Part shown: piece by piece, positions 27,883-37,009 of the stretch
How the letters are laid out: each line of letters opens with the position of its first letter
Numbering within the stretch: the stretch's first letter is position 1
Virus record (IMG/VR): IMGVR_UViG_3300031963_000004
Location: 124,001 to 188,000 of that record
DNA length: 64,000 nt
DNA from: a virus
Direction: 5' to 3' (one strand)
Notes under the pieces: generated by a model
Databases searched by the model: none
What the model saw: the letters and a program-made list of their open reading frames with translations, nothing else
What the model was told of the DNA's origin: nothing
Position numbers and translations under genes: made by a program

Positions 27883-30687
27883 TTATCCTTTTAACTTATA
27901 AATTTCTGTGTTGATACTGTCTAATTTGTTTAACAGAGTTTTGTAATTTTCTTCCGCATTTTTAGCATCAGTACTATCAGGACCATATTTCTTTCGGGCT
28001 TCTAAGTAAGTTTGGTATGATTGATTCTTTTGCGGCAGATAAGCGTCACGCTCTTGTTGCAATTCTTCTAATCTTGTGATTTGATTATTTGGATCAAGAG
28101 ATGATGTACCCGTAAATGAACTTGCTGATACTGGTACTCCGGATCCTAATAATGTTTTTACCTTTTCATTAATTTCAGTACGGTCGAAAGTATCTACACC
28201 TACAGCAGGCAGTCGGGCATCGTTAAGGTTAGATGTGTTTAAAGAACCAAATAGATTATTTAAATTTTTCTTTTTTTCTGCATCGGCTTCAAAATATGCT
28301 GCTGACTTAAGACTAATCTTTTTGTTCTGCATTAGTGTTTTCATTTTCTCAGGATCTAATACTGGAAAACTAAAGGATGAAAATCTTCTTTCGTTACTAA
28401 AACTGAAGTCAGTAATTTTGTTTGTTGCAAGATTTAAAGGTCCTGTTCCCAACGGGGCGTATGACTTTTTAATTTTTTCAAACAAACTATTACTAGAACC
28501 TCTATTATCATTATTTGTAGAATCGTCATCTGTTGAATCTGATAACTTGCCGGCTGCGCTTAATTTTTTATCTGCTATTATAGCTGCATAGTTACCTGAA
28601 GCATAAGTTTTAACAATAGGATCAAATCGATTATTGTTGCTTGGGTCGTTGACAAATTGAATTGTTTTGTCAGAGCCAAACTTAGCACTAGTTAATGCTA
28701 ATCCTCCCAATTGATCTGAGCTTTCTTTACCTGATATAATACCTTTTCTATATAGGTCTGTCATTCCTTTTGTAATTAAAGTTTGTTCAGCTTTTATTTG
28801 AATCTTTTTATTAGACAAATATTCATTTACAGAATTTATGTTATCTTTTCCTGTGAATAACCTATTAGGCATTGCAGCAGATAATGCACTACCCGAAGAA
28901 ATTAACTTTTCGGCTAATAGTCCACTTCCTGGCTTTAAATAACCTGCTCTTTCTAGTTGAGTTGGTGTGTGCCCAAACTTACCAATAACAGCAAATTTAT
29001 TCCCACTAGAATCTGTTGTAATACCGTTCACTGCTCTCTTATTAAGTTCATCACTTTCGGCGTTTGTTGCTGATTGTGCTATTAGTGTTGCAGTTGTTGT
29101 TTTATCGAAAATAACTGGATTAACTTGTATTTCTTCTGATTCCGGCACCGTGTCCTTTACCGGCGGTTTTACTGGATTAGAACAGCTTGATCCAACCGAA
29201 CCATTGCATGATGATACCTTACCACTACAACCAGATGATTGTTTTGCGCTAGCATTGCAACTACCTTTACAGCAAACACCTTTATTATGATCTGGCCAAG
29301 GTGTATGTGTAGGGCATCGTGTTGTTATACTTTTTAGTTTACCAGGACATGGTGTCCAACCTTTTGTTTTGTCAAACAATGTTTCAGCGTAGCAAGATGG
29401 AACGAAAGGTTTTAATGTAGCTGGTTTAAGTGATGTAGAGCCTGTATTTAAATTTACTTTAGCTCCGTTAACAAATGAGGTAGCTGCGCTAGCCATACTC
29501 GCATCACCTGCACTATCAAAACTCATTTTTTTGTCAACTTTAAGAGTATGGTCTCCTACTGTGTGTTGTTTAAATTCTGTGCCTACTCTAATGCTAGTGT
29601 CTTTGGAACTTTCTACTGTGATTTTTTCTGTAAATAAATTAACTTCTTTACCTGCATGAAAATTAATTTTTCTATCAGCATGAAAATTTAAATCACCTTG
29701 TGTTCTTATGTTAACGCTGTTGGTAGCAAACACATCAACCGTGCCTTCTTTTCCTAATTCAACGTAACTTTGTCCATTGCTATGAATTACGAAGATAGTT
29801 TGACCGTCATCACTCATTGTAATTTGATGACCTGCTGAGGTTCTAACTCTTACTAAATTATTTTTTCCATCAAAATCACCGTCATCCATAACAAGTGAAT
29901 GACCACCTCTACGACCTATAATCTTTAAATCTTCATCATTTGCGTTTGGTATTTTCGCTGCTATTTCTTCATCGGTACCTTCAAATCCGCCCTTATATAA
30001 AGGTCTGCCTGGGGTGCTTATACCAAACACTCTTGAGGGACTCTCACGCATACTTGAGCTTGTGATTACTCCTCTAACTTTATCTTTTATTAAACCTTGT
30101 TCAAATAATTGTGTGGCTACTCTTTTATGCGTTGGTCTAACTGTAGCATACGGATTTCGGCTATTTGCTAAGGCTTTATTGTAGGGCTGCATTTCAACTA
30201 CAGGCAGTACACTAGCACCGCCGTATGCAGTTGATTCATCAGAATCTAATACAACAAAATTCGTTGATCCAACAGCAGGAACCATGTGCGTAAGTCCTGG
30301 CGCCGGAACACATCCTATATAAAATCCAAAGTCTTTTTTACCATTTAAAAATAAACAAACTACTTCTGATTCAACATCAGGTGGTTGCGCCCAAAATCCA
30401 TATGCATGTGGATTCTCTTTATATTTGCCATATTCAGAAGTTTCTTTGTCAATTGTTCCTGTAGTTCCACCAAAGAAAGGAGGTAAGAAACTAACTGGTA
30501 TCCATTGGTCAGCATTGTCAGGATCAAGACCACTAAAAGCTTCAATATAAACACGAATTCTTCCTGTTCTTGCAGCGTCAATGTTGTCTTTAACTATACC
30601 TTTTACAGGATAGGGAATTTCTACTTGTCCACCAGGATTAGGTTTATACGACCCGGTAGTACCTCTTACTTTAGTTACGTCATCCAT
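27883..30687 (-). CDS. 5: Baseplate central spike gp5-type protein without lysozyme domain
   Basis: A 934-residue spike. Residues ~25-130 form the OB-fold hub domain (GIVKDNIDAARTGRIRVYI, DQWIPVSFLPPFFGG, EVVCLFLNG). From about residue 265 there are octad-like beta-helix repeats (GQSYVELGKEGTVDVFATN, INFHAGKEVNLF) typical of the trimeric spike of T4 gp5 and VgrG. T4 gp5 has a lysozyme between these parts; none is visible here. Residues ~432-505 are cysteine-rich (nine Cys, with TRCPTHTPWPDH), a likely metal-binding or tip element. A long C-terminus includes AGYLKPGSGLLAEKL and ends in a coiled-coil-like Lys/Glu tail. It sits between the hub-type protein and gp25. Confidence 0.85.
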   Translation of the reverse strand: MDDVTKVRGTTGSYKPNPGGQVEIPYPVKGIVKDNIDAARTGRIRVYIEAFSGLDPDNADQWIPVSFLPPFFGGTTGTIDKETSEYGKYKENPHAYGFWAQPPDVESEVVCLFLNGKKDFGFYIGCVPAPGLTHMVPAVGSTNFVVLDSDESTAYGGASVLPVVEMQPYNKALANSRNPYATVRPTHKRVATQLFEQGLIKDKVRGVITSSSMRESPSRVFGISTPGRPLYKGGFEGTDEEIAAKIPNANDEDLKIIGRRGGHSLVMDDGDFDGKNNLVRVRTSAGHQITMSDDGQTIFVIHSNGQSYVELGKEGTVDVFATNSVNIRTQGDLNFHADRKINFHAGKEVNLFTEKITVESSKDTSIRVGTEFKQHTVGDHTLKVDKKMSFDSAGDASMASAATSFVNGAKVNLNTGSTSLKPATLKPFVPSCYAETLFDKTKGWTPCPGKLKSITTRCPTHTPWPDHNKGVCCKGSCNASAKQSSGCSGKVSSCNGSVGSSCSNPVKPPVKDTVPESEEIQVNPVIFDKTTTATLIAQSATNAESDELNKRAVNGITTDSSGNKFAVIGKFGHTPTQLERAGYLKPGSGLLAEKLISSGSALSAAMPNRLFTGKDNINSVNEYLSNKKIQIKAEQTLITKGMTDLYRKGIISGKESSDQLGGLALTSAKFGSDKTIQFVNDPSNNNRFDPIVKTYASGNYAAIIADKKLSAAGKLSDSTDDDSTNNDNRGSSNSLFEKIKKSYAPLGTGPLNLATNKITDFSFSNERRFSSFSFPVLDPEKMKTLMQNKKISLKSAAYFEADAEKKKNLNNLFGSLNTSNLNDARLPAVGVDTFDRTEINEKVKTLLGSGVPVSASSFTGTSSLDPNNQITRLEELQQERDAYLPQKNQSYQTYLEARKKYGPDSTDAKNAEENYKTLLNKLDSINTEIYKLKG

Positions 30688-30698
30688 AGTTTAATACC

Positions 30699-33350
30699 TT
30701 AAAAATAACTTCTGCTCTTAATCCAATCCATGTCCTTAGATGATTGACTATTATCATCATCAATGGCTTGATTGGGTTTTGGGTTTGTGGGACTTCTGAT
30801 GGCACCTACAATGCTAGCATTTGTTCGTTGATTAAATTGATTAGCTGCTATTATACCGGCTGGATCAGGACCTTGTCGTGCAGTTGCTACTTGCGGCATA
30901 CCAGTTGGTTGTTTACCTTGATAAGTTGTTGGGGAGGCTGCTTCAGCAGACGAACGCTGTGCTTCCCCATAACTTACTGATTGTGCGTACCCGCCTGGAT
31001 TAGTTGGTCCTGAATAGTAACTACTACTAGTATTATTAACAGAAGTTTGACTAGCGGTTGTATTACTTGATTTAGTTGCACTTGCACCATTATTCCATGG
31101 TGGGCTCCACAATATTAAATTTAAATCTTGTGTAAATCTGCCTCTACTAAAAGTTGATGTTACATCTACCACCATATAAGAAATTGCACCGTTCAAAACT
31201 TTTTCAAGTTCAGGGGGGTATTTATAAACTTCAATATTTTCACTTGGAGTCATTAATCCAGTATTGTTATCATAATCAATTGCTTCATTAAATTTAATTT
31301 CAATAAACACTTGACCATCATGTGCGTCTACACTATTATCTGGTCCATATCGCTTTGGATACAAATCATATCGCATACCTGAAGTGGCTATTAAGAAATC
31401 TGGATCGCCCAATATTGAAATTTTTGCCGAAGCCTTATCACCGGGGCTATACAAACTAGTTCTAATACTTGCTGCTGCTTGACCTGCTTTACCAAATGCT
31501 CCGGAGTCTGACTCATTCTGTTTGGTCATCATATTAACTTCAACAGGAGGACTTGTATTGGGCGGAGATTGTTGTAAACTGTTCATGTAATACAAGGCAT
31601 TATAACTTTGTTCATAACTTAAAATTTCATTATTAAGACCTGTATAGATATAGTTATACCTTTTATGTGGACCGGGGTAAGAACTTGTTTTGTTAATGAA
31701 TGCTGAACGTAGATATGGTATTTTATAATTATTAATTAAGTAGGTCGTGTCATAGACATGACCCTTTCTTATGTTATCGTATCCGGTACGCTTCACTACC
31801 GGAGTCACAGTAAACCACATAAACTCTTTTTTCTCACCACCGCCTGCACTTTCATCAATGTCTGGTTCTGGATCTTCCTTGTACTGTTTGTTAAGTGCCT
31901 CTCTTACATAACTACTTTGTCCTATTATGGTATCTATAGCTTGTGCTATAGTGGTTCCAGAGTCAATACCAAATGTTCTATTTTTTCTATCGAAACTTGC
32001 AGTGGCTATTTGACTATTTTTATCATTCGATTCACTTGTTTTTTTAATGTTTGTTGATGTATTGGCTTTATAGTTTTTAATTTCATTATCAGTTTCATCA
32101 ACTAATAACGAACTTTTTATTGATCCGTTATCTATAAATTTAATTTGATAAGTGTTTTTTAATTCTGCTGCTTGAATTTTGTTAGTGCCACCTGTAATCA
32201 AATCATCTTCAAATTTGTTCAGTGATGTGATAAGACTATCTGTAGGATGCGTTGATAAAATTTCTTCAACTGTTTTACCACAAAGGGTAAGTTGATTTTT
32301 AATTATTCCCCTTTTAGTTCCGAATCCTGCCTGTACTGACGTATTTTGTGCTTTAATACTATAAGTAGTTGCTTTGCCGTCTAATTTGAATGATATACCT
32401 GTTAGTGTTAGGGGAAAATATCTTGGGAACAAACTGAATTGATCTGTCCCTCCACCTTTAACTGGATTGCCTTCACTGTCATATCCATAAAATTTGATAC
32501 CCAATATATACAATTGTTGCATATGATGGTTTGCCATATTCCCATTTGGAATTTTTTCTTGTGATGATACTCTAAGTGCAGCAGTTTTAAGTTCACTTAA
32601 AAATTTAAATCCATATGGTTCATAGATTTTGAACTCAAATGCTGTACTATCAACAGTTGGGCCGTCAGTTGATTTTGTATTAACAAATGTTTTAAAATTT
32701 AAATCATCAATATAATAATCACGTTCAAATAAAGCCTTACCTCCTGAACCACTGCGGTTAGTTCCGCCCGATTCAGCAACTACATACATACCTTCTAAAG
32801 ATGTTTCACCTGTTTCTATAAAATCATTATAAATTTCACTAGTACACATATACAAACTTAAATTGTAAGTATAGCTTATCATAGTTGATAGTGGGTTGTG
32901 TAGGCGAGGACCTGTTGCTGTTGCAACACTTGATGGCGTAACCGGAGGCTTAAATGCGACATCGTTTCCTGTATTAGATACGACTGCTGATTGTGCATAT
33001 CCACCGGGATTAGTTGGTCCTGAATAATAACTGCTACTTGAATTGTTGGTAGGCACAATAGTGTCTGTGAAATTATTTGCCGATTGTGCATATCCACCGG
33101 GATTAGTTGGTCCTGAATAATAACTTGATGTGCTTATTGTGCTTGTGCCATTAGCGTTTATCTGTCTACCAAAAGCAGCGGCATTTCTATCATCAGGATT
33201 TATAGCGGTTATAGGAGTCGTAGAAGTTGTCGGAGTCGCAGGAGTCGTATTTTGTTTTGTGACGGCAGCCACAAAGTCTGCATTTGTTTTTTGATTAAAT
33301 TGATTTGCAGAAATTACACCGCCTATATTATTCAGTGTTGGGAAAGTCAT
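30699..33350 (-). CDS. Virion structural protein, baseplate hub candidate, with repeated linker motifs
   Basis: An 883-residue protein. The ends are disordered and carry short repeats: SYYSGPTNPGGYAQS at about residues 78, 109 and near 790, and ANQFNQ(K/R)TNA at the start and again near residue 840. The folded middle (~150-780) includes FEFKIYEPYGFKFLSEL, ILGIKFYGYDSEG, and RYNYIYTGLNNEILSYEQ. The last block resembles the gp27/gpD-type hub domains that clamp the spike, and the gene is directly upstream of gp5. The hub assignment is therefore an inference from weak motifs plus position. It shares the repeat motifs with the 426-residue gene nearby. Confidence 0.6.
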   Translation of the reverse strand: MTFPTLNNIGGVISANQFNQKTNADFVAAVTKQNTTPATPTTSTTPITAINPDDRNAAAFGRQINANGTSTISTSSYYSGPTNPGGYAQSANNFTDTIVPTNNSSSSYYSGPTNPGGYAQSAVVSNTGNDVAFKPPVTPSSVATATGPRLHNPLSTMISYTYNLSLYMCTSEIYNDFIETGETSLEGMYVVAESGGTNRSGSGGKALFERDYYIDDLNFKTFVNTKSTDGPTVDSTAFEFKIYEPYGFKFLSELKTAALRVSSQEKIPNGNMANHHMQQLYILGIKFYGYDSEGNPVKGGGTDQFSLFPRYFPLTLTGISFKLDGKATTYSIKAQNTSVQAGFGTKRGIIKNQLTLCGKTVEEILSTHPTDSLITSLNKFEDDLITGGTNKIQAAELKNTYQIKFIDNGSIKSSLLVDETDNEIKNYKANTSTNIKKTSESNDKNSQIATASFDRKNRTFGIDSGTTIAQAIDTIIGQSSYVREALNKQYKEDPEPDIDESAGGGEKKEFMWFTVTPVVKRTGYDNIRKGHVYDTTYLINNYKIPYLRSAFINKTSSYPGPHKRYNYIYTGLNNEILSYEQSYNALYYMNSLQQSPPNTSPPVEVNMMTKQNESDSGAFGKAGQAAASIRTSLYSPGDKASAKISILGDPDFLIATSGMRYDLYPKRYGPDNSVDAHDGQVFIEIKFNEAIDYDNNTGLMTPSENIEVYKYPPELEKVLNGAISYMVVDVTSTFSRGRFTQDLNLILWSPPWNNGASATKSSNTTASQTSVNNTSSSYYSGPTNPGGYAQSVSYGEAQRSSAEAASPTTYQGKQPTGMPQVATARQGPDPAGIIAANQFNQRTNASIVGAIRSPTNPKPNQAIDDDNSQSSKDMDWIKSRSYF
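32989..33125 (-). repeat. Two 44-base identical copies encoding the YSGPTNPGGYAQSA motif
   Basis: Bases 32989-33032 and 33082-33125 are identical over 44 positions and lie 93 bases (31 codons) apart, in frame. A third, diverged copy is at about 30978-31024. The near-identity points to recent duplication or gene conversion. Confidence 0.85.
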
Positions 33351-33351
33351 A

Positions 33352-33654
33352 TTATAGTCCTAAAATTTCTTTTATTGCAGTTGCTTGTGGCAAGTAAATT
33401 GAGGTGCCTGAAACAAAATCGAATAAAGGATCTTTTAGTTTATTAGGATTTCTAGCAGCAAAGACCCACCATAAATTTGCGTCATCATATAAGTCATATG
33501 CCAATAAATCAGGTCGTAAATTATATGTTACATTTATTGTCCAATTTATATCTTGTGGATTTTTAGGTATATACCTATTTTCCATAATATCTAAAAACTG
33601 TTTATTAACAAGTTTAGTAGTAAAATATGGACTAGTTTGTTTATATGCAGCCAT
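33352..33654 (-). CDS. 53: Baseplate wedge protein gp53
   Basis: A 100-residue protein from the ATG at 33654, whose first base overlaps the preceding stop (TAATG); a TTG two codons earlier is possible but unnecessary. The gp53 signature is plain: NVTYNLRPDLLAYDLYDD, LWWVFAARNPNKLKDPLFDF and SGTSIYLP. gp53 is the LysM-like wedge component that locks adjacent wedges together in T4. It is about half the T4 length (196), keeping only the N-terminal core, as in other small marine homologues. It lies between two structural genes that share linker repeats. Confidence 0.88.
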   Translation of the reverse strand: MAAYKQTSPYFTTKLVNKQFLDIMENRYIPKNPQDINWTINVTYNLRPDLLAYDLYDDANLWWVFAARNPNKLKDPLFDFVSGTSIYLPQATAIKEILGL

Positions 33655-34934
33655 TACCAAATACCTTTCTTGATTAGATCACCTTTAGCATAATCTTTAA
33701 CAGAGAACTTGTTACTAGAATCATATCTACTAATCATTGGGCTTGCACCTAATTGAATAGTAAGTTTAGTCGGTACGTATGTAGCCTCTTTAGAATGTTC
33801 GTTACGAAACATAGGTCTGTCAGGTTCGGCCCCTGCAGGTATTTGTGCTGATTCTCTGCGAAGTACTTTTGATATGATCGTATTAAAAATTCCCCCTACA
33901 CCGGATCTACCTCCGCCGGCAGCAGATTTAGTTACAGGACTATATGAGCCTAAATTTTGTCCGCCAGTGTTGGCGGGCAAACTTGCTCTTATATAATCAA
34001 CATCATTTGGAAGAGAATAGGTAAAGTTAGTTATCACTAATGGATGTTTAGAAAATTGATATTGTCCGTATCCAGACAAATAGCATAATGGCGGGGGAGT
34101 CCCTTTCATGGGATCCTTATCCATACCATAAAACATTTTTGTCACTGATTTAAAGAAATGAATTACTGCAAGTAAATATCTTGCTTCATTGGTATCTTGT
34201 GCAGTAAATTCTGCTGAAATTTGTATCTCACCTACATTACTGTTTCTATATTGATAAAATTTATAATTTGTATGAGTTAAATCAACAGGATCATAACTTG
34301 CTTGATAACTTAAGTTTATTATAGGAGTATACGGGAATATAACGCCGTTAGTTTGTCTTAAAGGATATAAAACATGACTATCATCTCTTGCATCCATATA
34401 CAAATAATTTGCGTTTGGTGCTAATTGTAACCTTACTCTCCAGTCATTTTCATTGATATTAAATCCTCTAGAGGGTTGAGCAGGAGGCATTGTTGGGTTA
34501 GCGAATATACCTTTTTTAAGTGGTTCCGCACTAAATGTAGTAGGTGCGGCTCCGGTGCTATTTGTAGCTGAAGCTGCATACCCTCCTCCCGATGTAGGTC
34601 CTGAATAATAGCTTGAGCTAGTATTAAAGTTTTCAGGCTTAAAATTAGTCGCAGACTGTGCATATCCACCCATACTAGTTGGTCCCGGAGAATAACTACT
34701 AGTCACTGGTCCTGAATAGCTGATTGGTGAATCTTTAAAATTGCTAGCAGATTGTGCGTAGCCACCAATATTAGTTTGTCCTGAAAAATAACCACTGCCA
34801 CTGTTACCTACTGTTGGTTGTGGACTGTTATTCCTAGTGATAGCAGCTACTACACTTGCGTTGGTATTTTGATTGAATTGATTAGCTGCAATTATACCAG
34901 CTGCGTCCGGAACTGTTGGGGTTGGGAATGCCAT
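33654..34934 (-). CDS. Virion structural protein (tube/baseplate junction type) with repeated linker motifs
   Basis: A 426-residue protein. Residues 10-30 read AAGIIAANQFNQNTNASVV, and residues ~45-130 hold three copies of a (Y/G)(Y/F)SGxT...GGYAQSA linker. The folded part starts near residue 155: WRVRLQLAPNANYLYMD, GVIFPYTPIINLSYQASY, LTHTNYKFYQYRNSNVGEI and AVIHFFKSVTKMFYGMD, which recur in a structural protein family of marine T4-like phages encoded just upstream of gp53. This could be the counterpart of the tube-initiating gp48/gp54, which is otherwise missing; that is inference. It is the first gene of the leftward operon, with GATAAATA 18 bases upstream and AAGGA before its ATG. Confidence 0.65.
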   Translation of the reverse strand: MAFPTPTVPDAAGIIAANQFNQNTNASVVAAITRNNSPQPTVGNSGSGYFSGQTNIGGYAQSASNFKDSPISYSGPVTSSYSPGPTSMGGYAQSATNFKPENFNTSSSYYSGPTSGGGYAASATNSTGAAPTTFSAEPLKKGIFANPTMPPAQPSRGFNINENDWRVRLQLAPNANYLYMDARDDSHVLYPLRQTNGVIFPYTPIINLSYQASYDPVDLTHTNYKFYQYRNSNVGEIQISAEFTAQDTNEARYLLAVIHFFKSVTKMFYGMDKDPMKGTPPPLCYLSGYGQYQFSKHPLVITNFTYSLPNDVDYIRASLPANTGGQNLGSYSPVTKSAAGGGRSGVGGIFNTIISKVLRRESAQIPAGAEPDRPMFRNEHSKEATYVPTKLTIQLGASPMISRYDSSNKFSVKDYAKGDLIKKGIW

Positions 34935-34951
34935 AATTGTATCCTTTTTGA

Positions 34952-34959
34952 TATTTATC
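34952..34959 (-). promoter_or_regulatory. Late-type promoter motif GATAAATA, head of the leftward structural operon
   Basis: GATAAATA on the minus strand 18 bases before the ATG at 34934, followed by AAAAAGGA as ribosome site. It is the natural candidate for driving the 34-kb leftward baseplate and fibre block. Confidence 0.6.
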
Positions 34960-35001
34960 GCTAAATAATATCACTATTTTTACCTTTTCCTAAAAAAATA
35001 C

Positions 35002-35030
35002 TTAACTTTCTTGTATTTTTATGTTACAAT
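35002..35030 (+). promoter_or_regulatory. Sigma70-like promoter of gp55
   Basis: TTAACT (35002-35007) and TACAAT (35025-35030) are separated by 17 bases, close to host -35/-10 boxes, and lie 25 bases before the gp55 ATG. The box type differs from the late motif on the opposite strand, consistent with host-polymerase expression of the late sigma factor before late transcription. Confidence 0.55.
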
Positions 35031-35054
35031 ACATGTAACTTTACACACTAACCT

Positions 35055-35951
35055 ATGACAATACCAACAAAAAAACCAGTAAATTACCTAAACAACAAAG
35101 ACATTCTCAAAGAAATACATGCAAGTAAAAACACATTTTGTACATATCTAGATCCAAAAAACGATCACAAGTATGATTTTATTGTGGATATGCCACATGC
35201 TAGTATTGAAGATAGTCTAAAATACGCAGCAAAACCAAAGATAATCAAAGAAGCTAAAGCTAATCGTGCAGCTAGATTATCTGTAGAAACAGGAACTACG
35301 GTTGATCCTAAGAAAGTACCAAACACAGATTTAGTGTTTAGAGTAATGACTTGGGATCATGTTCCGGTTGCCCCTAAGCAACCCAGAAAGATTGATAAGA
35401 AGAAAAGTGCAAAAGACATTTTTGAGTTTGAAGAAATCGTTGACGAGGCGTTTGTTGATCTAGAGGATCCAACTACAGCGGGAGAAGTTGATGATATGGT
35501 TCATATCAAAGTTAACTTTCCTCCTTTCCAACATTTTCGGATGGATGAAAACAAGTCGTTCCAATGCATAGGAAAAAGCCATTGGGAGGGTGACTTAACA
35601 ACAGGCACCTTTAATAAAGATCACGGCAACATAACCAATAAGCTAGCCCGTATGTATATTATGTTATGTGAAAAATACGCTATGAAATATAATTGGCGTG
35701 GATATACGTACAATGATGAGATGCGTAATAGTGCCATTTTACAGTTAACCTATGTTGGGTTAAGATTCAATGAGGCAAAGTCGGCTAACCCATTCGCATA
35801 TTATACTGCCGCAATCACTAATAGTTTTTGTAGAGTGTTGAATTCAGAAAAACGAAATCAAAACATTCGTGACGATATCTTAGAGATGAATGGACTAAAT
35901 CCAAGTTGGAGTAGACAAGGGGCCGAAGGCTCAACCGTTTACGAAGAATAA
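35055..35951 (+). CDS. 55: Late transcription sigma factor gp55
   Basis: A 298-residue protein. The start NYLNNKDILKEIHASK matches the opening of T4 gp55 (NYVNNKELLQAI). The C-terminal part has the sigma-region-2-like core: YAMKYNWRGYTYNDEM, ILQLTYVGLRFNEAKSANPFAYYT and ITNSFCRVLNSEKRNQNIRD. gp55 is the minimal sigma factor that recognises the TATAAATA -10 element of late promoters together with the sliding clamp. T4 gp55 is 185 residues; the extra ~110 residues here lie between about 50 and 170 and are charged, with an acidic stretch near 150. Late-type motifs throughout the window are its expected targets. Confidence 0.88.
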   Translation: MTIPTKKPVNYLNNKDILKEIHASKNTFCTYLDPKNDHKYDFIVDMPHASIEDSLKYAAKPKIIKEAKANRAARLSVETGTTVDPKKVPNTDLVFRVMTWDHVPVAPKQPRKIDKKKSAKDIFEFEEIVDEAFVDLEDPTTAGEVDDMVHIKVNFPPFQHFRMDENKSFQCIGKSHWEGDLTTGTFNKDHGNITNKLARMYIMLCEKYAMKYNWRGYTYNDEMRNSAILQLTYVGLRFNEAKSANPFAYYTAAITNSFCRVLNSEKRNQNIRDDILEMNGLNPSWSRQGAEGSTVYEE

Positions 35952-35995
35952 CCAATGTAGTTGATTTGTTGTGCTAAAGTTGTTAATATATCCTT

Positions 35996-37009
35996 ATGGC
36001 AAATTTATTTAATAAAGCAGCAGTATTCACAGATATACATTTTGGTTTAAAGTCAAATAGCTTACAGCACAATCAAGATTGTGAAAAGTTTGTAGATTGG
36101 TTTATCTCCCAAGCAAAGAAAGAAGGGTGTGAGACTTGTTTCTTCTTGGGAGATTATAACCATCACCGTGCTAGTATAAACATTCAGACCATGCAATATG
36201 GTTTAAGAGCATTGGAAAAACTTAATGATAATTTCAGTAGCGTCTATTTTATCCCCGGTAATCATGATTTGTATTATAGGGATCGTCGTGATATACATTC
36301 AGTAGAGTGGGCTAAACATTTACCAAATGTAAAAATTATCAATGATTGGTTCGTAACAAACGATGTAGTCATTGCTCCATGGCTTGTACAAGAAGACTGG
36401 AAGCGTTTACAAAAGATGGGCGGCAAGTATCTATTCGGTCATTTTGAATTGCCTAGATTCTATATGAATGCTATGGTAGAGATGCCTGATCATGGTGAGC
36501 TTAATGATACGCATATGGTTGGCTTTGAAAAAGTATTCAGTGGTCATTTTCATAAACGTCAAGCACGTAGTAATGTATGGTATATTGGTAACGCATTCCC
36601 GCATAACTATGCTGACGCAGGCGATGACGCTAGAGGCATGATGATACTTGAATGGGGAAGTGAGCCAGAGTTTGTTAGTTGGCCAGATCAACCTAAATAT
36701 CGTGTTTATAAACTAAGTGAAATTTTAGAAAATCCAGAAGGATTATTACTAAAAGATTCTCATGTAAGAGTTCATTTAGATATAGATATAAGTTACGAAG
36801 AGGCTAATTTCATTCGTGAGACACTAATACCACAACATAGTTTACGTGAAATGGCATTGATACCAATGAAACTAGATACTATGGCAACTGATTACACAGG
36901 CGAATTAAAGTTTGAGTCAGTTGACCAAATTATACTTGATCAAATAAGTTCTATTGAAAGTGAATTTTATGATCAAAAGTTGTTGCTGGACATATATAGA
37001 AATCTATGA
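35996..37009 (+). CDS. 47: Recombination nuclease subunit gp47 (SbcD/Mre11-like)
   Basis: A 337-residue metallophosphoesterase, close to T4 gp47 (339). Metal-binding motifs are all present: FTDIHFG (D13, H15), LGDYNHH (D53), PGNHD (88-91), FGHFE (H149) and SGHFHKR (H184, H186). With gp46 it forms the Mre11/Rad50-type complex that processes double-strand ends for recombination-dependent replication. No convincing Shine-Dalgarno precedes the ATG; a weak TTGATT-17-TAATAT promoter-like pair ends only seven bases upstream. The gene overlaps gp46 by four bases (ATGA). Confidence 0.93.
   Translation: MANLFNKAAVFTDIHFGLKSNSLQHNQDCEKFVDWFISQAKKEGCETCFFLGDYNHHRASINIQTMQYGLRALEKLNDNFSSVYFIPGNHDLYYRDRRDIHSVEWAKHLPNVKIINDWFVTNDVVIAPWLVQEDWKRLQKMGGKYLFGHFELPRFYMNAMVEMPDHGELNDTHMVGFEKVFSGHFHKRQARSNVWYIGNAFPHNYADAGDDARGMMILEWGSEPEFVSWPDQPKYRVYKLSEILENPEGLLLKDSHVRVHLDIDISYEEANFIRETLIPQHSLREMALIPMKLDTMATDYTGELKFESVDQIILDQISSIESEFYDQKLLLDIYRNL

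Noticed and set aside
32989-33125. A CRISPR-like repeat pair
   Set aside because: The repeats are in frame within a coding region, only two near-identical copies exist, and they encode a peptide motif shared with a neighbouring protein.
35961-35989. A sigma70-like promoter for gp47 (TTGATT-17-TAATAT)
   Set aside because: Both boxes match only moderately and the -10 ends seven bases before the ATG, which would leave no leader; not strong enough to annotate.
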